NCBI GenBank assembly: GCA_965229505.1
Contig: OZ245881.1
Location: forward strand, 682,001-746,000
Reading direction: 5' to 3'
DNA from: UBA6059 sp040219045
GTDB taxonomy: Bacteria > Bacteroidota > Bacteroidia > Cytophagales > Cyclobacteriaceae
Length of the DNA: 64,000 bases
Shown: piece after piece, positions 63,557 through 64,000 of the stretch
Layout of the letters: each line of letters begins with the position of its first letter
How positions within the stretch are numbered: the stretch's first letter is position 1
Program-made: the position numbers and the translations under genes
Notes under the pieces: model-generated
What the model was told of the DNA's origin: nothing
What the model saw: the letters and a program-made list of their open reading frames with translations, nothing else
Database searches by the model: none

Positions 63557-64000
63557 ATGGATTTAAATCATAGACTTAATCAAAAAGCTCCTTTCAGATA
63601 CTTCAAAAAGAAAGTCTACGCTCTGCTGAATGTATTGACATTTAAATCAACAAGAGCATATTTTCAGCGCCTGCGCCTCGGTTACCAGTTGGTCACACTC
63701 ACTGATTCCTACCTGGTAGAATCCGGGTTTGTCCAATCGACACTCAGCAACTCATTGACCGATAGGGATGGAAACCATATACCCTGGATGAATTATTCCT
63801 TCCTCGAATTTCTCCAGCCGAGGCTAAATAAAGCGCAAGTAGTCTTTGAATATGGCTCTGGTGCCTCTACCCTCTTTTTCTCCAGGCACACGCATCGCAT
63901 CATCTCGGTAGAGACAAATAAAAGCTGGTACGAGCAAGTGTGTGGGCAGCTGGCCAGTGCATATCCAAATACATGCATACATCTTGAAGAACTCAATGAA
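63557..64000 (+). CDS. Class I methyltransferase-like protein, C-terminus beyond window
   Basis: 148 codons are open from the ATG at 63557 to the edge; no stop. After an N-terminal helical part, QVVFEYGSGASTLFFS (94-109) matches the SAM-binding motif I, and RIISVETNKSWYEQV supplies the acidic residue (Glu119) of motif II. The preceding NYSFLEFLQPRL helix is typical of the class I fold in FkbM-like or GAG-associated methyltransferases. The substrate cannot be judged from this half. It follows the BNR gene by 10 bp and is probably in its operon. Confidence 0.75.
   Translation, partial: MDLNHRLNQKAPFRYFKKKVYALLNVLTFKSTRAYFQRLRLGYQLVTLTDSYLVESGFVQSTLSNSLTDRDGNHIPWMNYSFLEFLQPRLNKAQVVFEYGSGASTLFFSRHTHRIISVETNKSWYEQVCGQLASAYPNTCIHLEELNE

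Noticed and set aside
1..64000. CRISPR arrays, rRNA or tRNA genes
   Set aside because: No regularly spaced repeats with unique spacers and no recognisable tRNA arms or rRNA stretches were seen by eye on either strand.

Overview
The window looks like part of a Bacteroidota chromosome, most likely a free-living, possibly marine, member of the Cytophagales (Reichenbachiella/Fulvivirga-like). This is inferred from gene content: FtsX/MacB-type permeases with a PadR partner, short Crp/Fnr proteins, a LytTR membrane regulator, many Cys-lipidated secreted proteins, a sigma/anti-sigma pair beside a YfbK-type VWA protein, and weak or absent Shine-Dalgarno sequences. I see no rRNA, tRNA, CRISPR array or classical transposase.

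Layout. 1-2.6 kb: a truncated serine hydrolase, a beta-propeller lipoprotein and a DHFR-like reductase. 2.7-8.9 kb: two Crp/Fnr regulators beside small-molecule enzymes, and between them a gene of unknown function with cassette-like flanks (5.1-6.1 kb). 9.1-17.2 kb: a tight six-gene minus-strand operon (C39-like peptidase, RimK-like ATP-grasp ligase, GCS2-type amidoligase, N-formylglutamate amidohydrolase family protein, a ~984-residue coiled/ATPase-like protein, MscS channel), probably making or handling a small peptide. 17.4-36.2 kb: ordinary housekeeping and envelope genes (NDH-2, secreted paralogues, a ParD antitoxin with a broken toxin, ATP-grasp, RDD, SGNH esterase, VWA and sigma/anti-sigma, alpha/beta hydrolase, YceI). 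36.3-49.4 kb: cytochrome c, PadR plus three large FtsX-type permeases, a LytTR regulator, and a GIY-YIG gene bracketed by ~135-bp direct repeats.

51.8-60.2 kb is the accessory island. It holds a retron-like operon (72-aa protein, XRE regulator, reverse transcriptase with NAxxH, YIDD and ITG motifs) behind a structured non-coding leader; a CDGSH iron-sulfur gene and an arylsulfatase gene separated by related repeats; and a three-gene HipB-HipS-HipT-like toxin-antitoxin operon with GGTAT/ATACC operators. The repeats, inverted ends and a stem-loop/ATTAATGTTAT signature shared with the 5.1-kb locus suggest cassette-like (integron attC-like) or other non-classical mobility. An octamer, CCTACCGG, together with its relative GCTACCGC, is strongly over-represented in the rest of the window and absent from this island, which fits recent acquisition.

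The right end (61-64 kb) has a second serine hydrolase that is a paralogue of the one at the left edge, a BNR-repeat protein and the start of a methyltransferase-like gene that runs off the window.
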